Below are positions 63,764 through 64,000 of a DNA stretch of 64,000 nt, piece by piece. Source of the stretch: Rhodobacter xanthinilyticus (GTDB lineage Bacteria > Pseudomonadota > Alphaproteobacteria > Rhodobacterales > Rhodobacteraceae); the NCBI RefSeq assembly GCF_001856665.1, contig NZ_CP017782.1:186001-250000 (forward strand). Direction: 5' to 3'. How positions within the stretch are numbered: position 1 is the stretch's first letter; every line of letters starts with the position of its first letter. The position numbers and the translations under genes were made by a program. Below the pieces are notes generated by a model that searched no databases, was not told the origin of the DNA, and saw nothing but the letters and a program-made list of their open reading frames with translations.

Positions 63764-64000
63764 TCACTCCGCAGCGATCATCGGCGCAACGCTGTCAGAC
63801 AGATCGGCGGTCAGGAAGGCCGGAAGATCGACCTCCGCGGGCACAGCCGTGTCCTCCCCTGCCCTTCTGCGCCTTCCGCGTCGCCCAGAGCGATCAGATC
63901 GGCGCGACGCAAGACCTCGGGAAGCCAGCCGCTGCCCTTGAGCAGCCGCTCGGCCTCGATGGCCATTTCGCCCTTCTTCAGGTGGTCGAGAAGCTGAGCG
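63764..64000 (-). pseudogene. ParB-like protein, C-terminal end with apparent frameshift
   Basis: The frame entering from the right edge reads AQLLDHLKKGEMAIEAERLL, then KGSGWLPEVLR, the usual end region of plasmid ParB-like nuclease proteins. Within the G-rich tract around 63853-63867 the reading must shift by one base to give the acidic tail GEDTAVPAEVDLPAFLTADL that ends at 63764. Unshifted, the protein ends in basic residues at about 63818. Either a real frameshift or a sequencing error in the homopolymer-like tract. Confidence 0.6.

Overview
The window is GC-rich alphaproteobacterial DNA, most like a conjugative megaplasmid or integrative element of the Rhodobacteraceae/Paracoccus type. 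Signs of this are a VirD1/VirD2-type relaxosome divergent from VirC1/VirC2-like genes, two plasmid ssb genes, RadC, DUF932, a strawberry-notch helicase/methylase fusion, DUF7146 Toprim and DUF2493 proteins, an H-NS-like protein and a partial ParB-like gene. No replication initiator or rRNA gene is visible and no tRNA or CRISPR array was noticed, so replicon type and species stay open.

Layout. 1-271: end of a gene for a restriction-like (QxK) nuclease domain, cut by IS21 copy 1 (272-2804). 2805-5253: a tet(C) resistance module of enterobacterial type (truncated tetR, intact tetA, truncated resD), closed on the right by IS26 (5254-6073). 6074-13880: a Shango-like antiphage operon (TerB protein, ATPase, Lhr-type helicase fused to a DEDDh exonuclease) followed by a further helicase gene truncated by IS26. 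14119-15719: HipBA toxin-antitoxin. 16260-20768: mobilisation region (virD2, virD1, probable oriT, virC1, virC2). 21123-23132: ssb1 and a nucleotidyltransferase gene with a palindromic operator. 23288-25820: IS21 copy 2, then fic, IS21 and methylase remnants. 27238-36372: a tightly overlapping seven-gene type I restriction-modification operon with accessory RhuM, HAD phosphatase and YgjP-like metallopeptidase genes plus a half-size second HsdS. 36485-49378: plasmid backbone (WGR, DUF2493, Toprim, SNO helicase) in which the Toprim gene is split by a 5.6-kb element. 49868-52400: IS21 copy 3. 53079-60010: RES-Xre, AbiEi-like and ParDE toxin-antitoxin genes among plasmid housekeeping genes. 60154-64000: ssb2, H-NS-like gene, hypotheticals and the end of a parB-like gene.

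The most unusual object is the element at 39211-44813. Three overlapping tyrosine recombinase genes (a recombinase-in-trio, RIT, core) sit between two 1135-bp inverted repeats, each carrying a complete DUF7146 Toprim gene. The whole is inserted into a paralogous DUF7146 gene, and a 28-bp perfect palindrome lies at one junction. Second is the Shango-like operon with its exonuclease fusion and extra helicase, broken by the arrival of the tet(C)/IS26 module. Third is a recurring GC-rich hairpin just upstream of the ribosome-binding sites of several plasmid genes, including both ssb copies.

Overall this is a mobile accessory platform. The transfer genes, ssb, SNO helicase and H-NS serve spread and establishment. 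The restriction-modification, Shango and toxin-antitoxin genes provide defence and stability. Three IS21 copies that encode identical proteins, in the same orientation, give homology for rearrangement; only copy 3 keeps target-site duplications.
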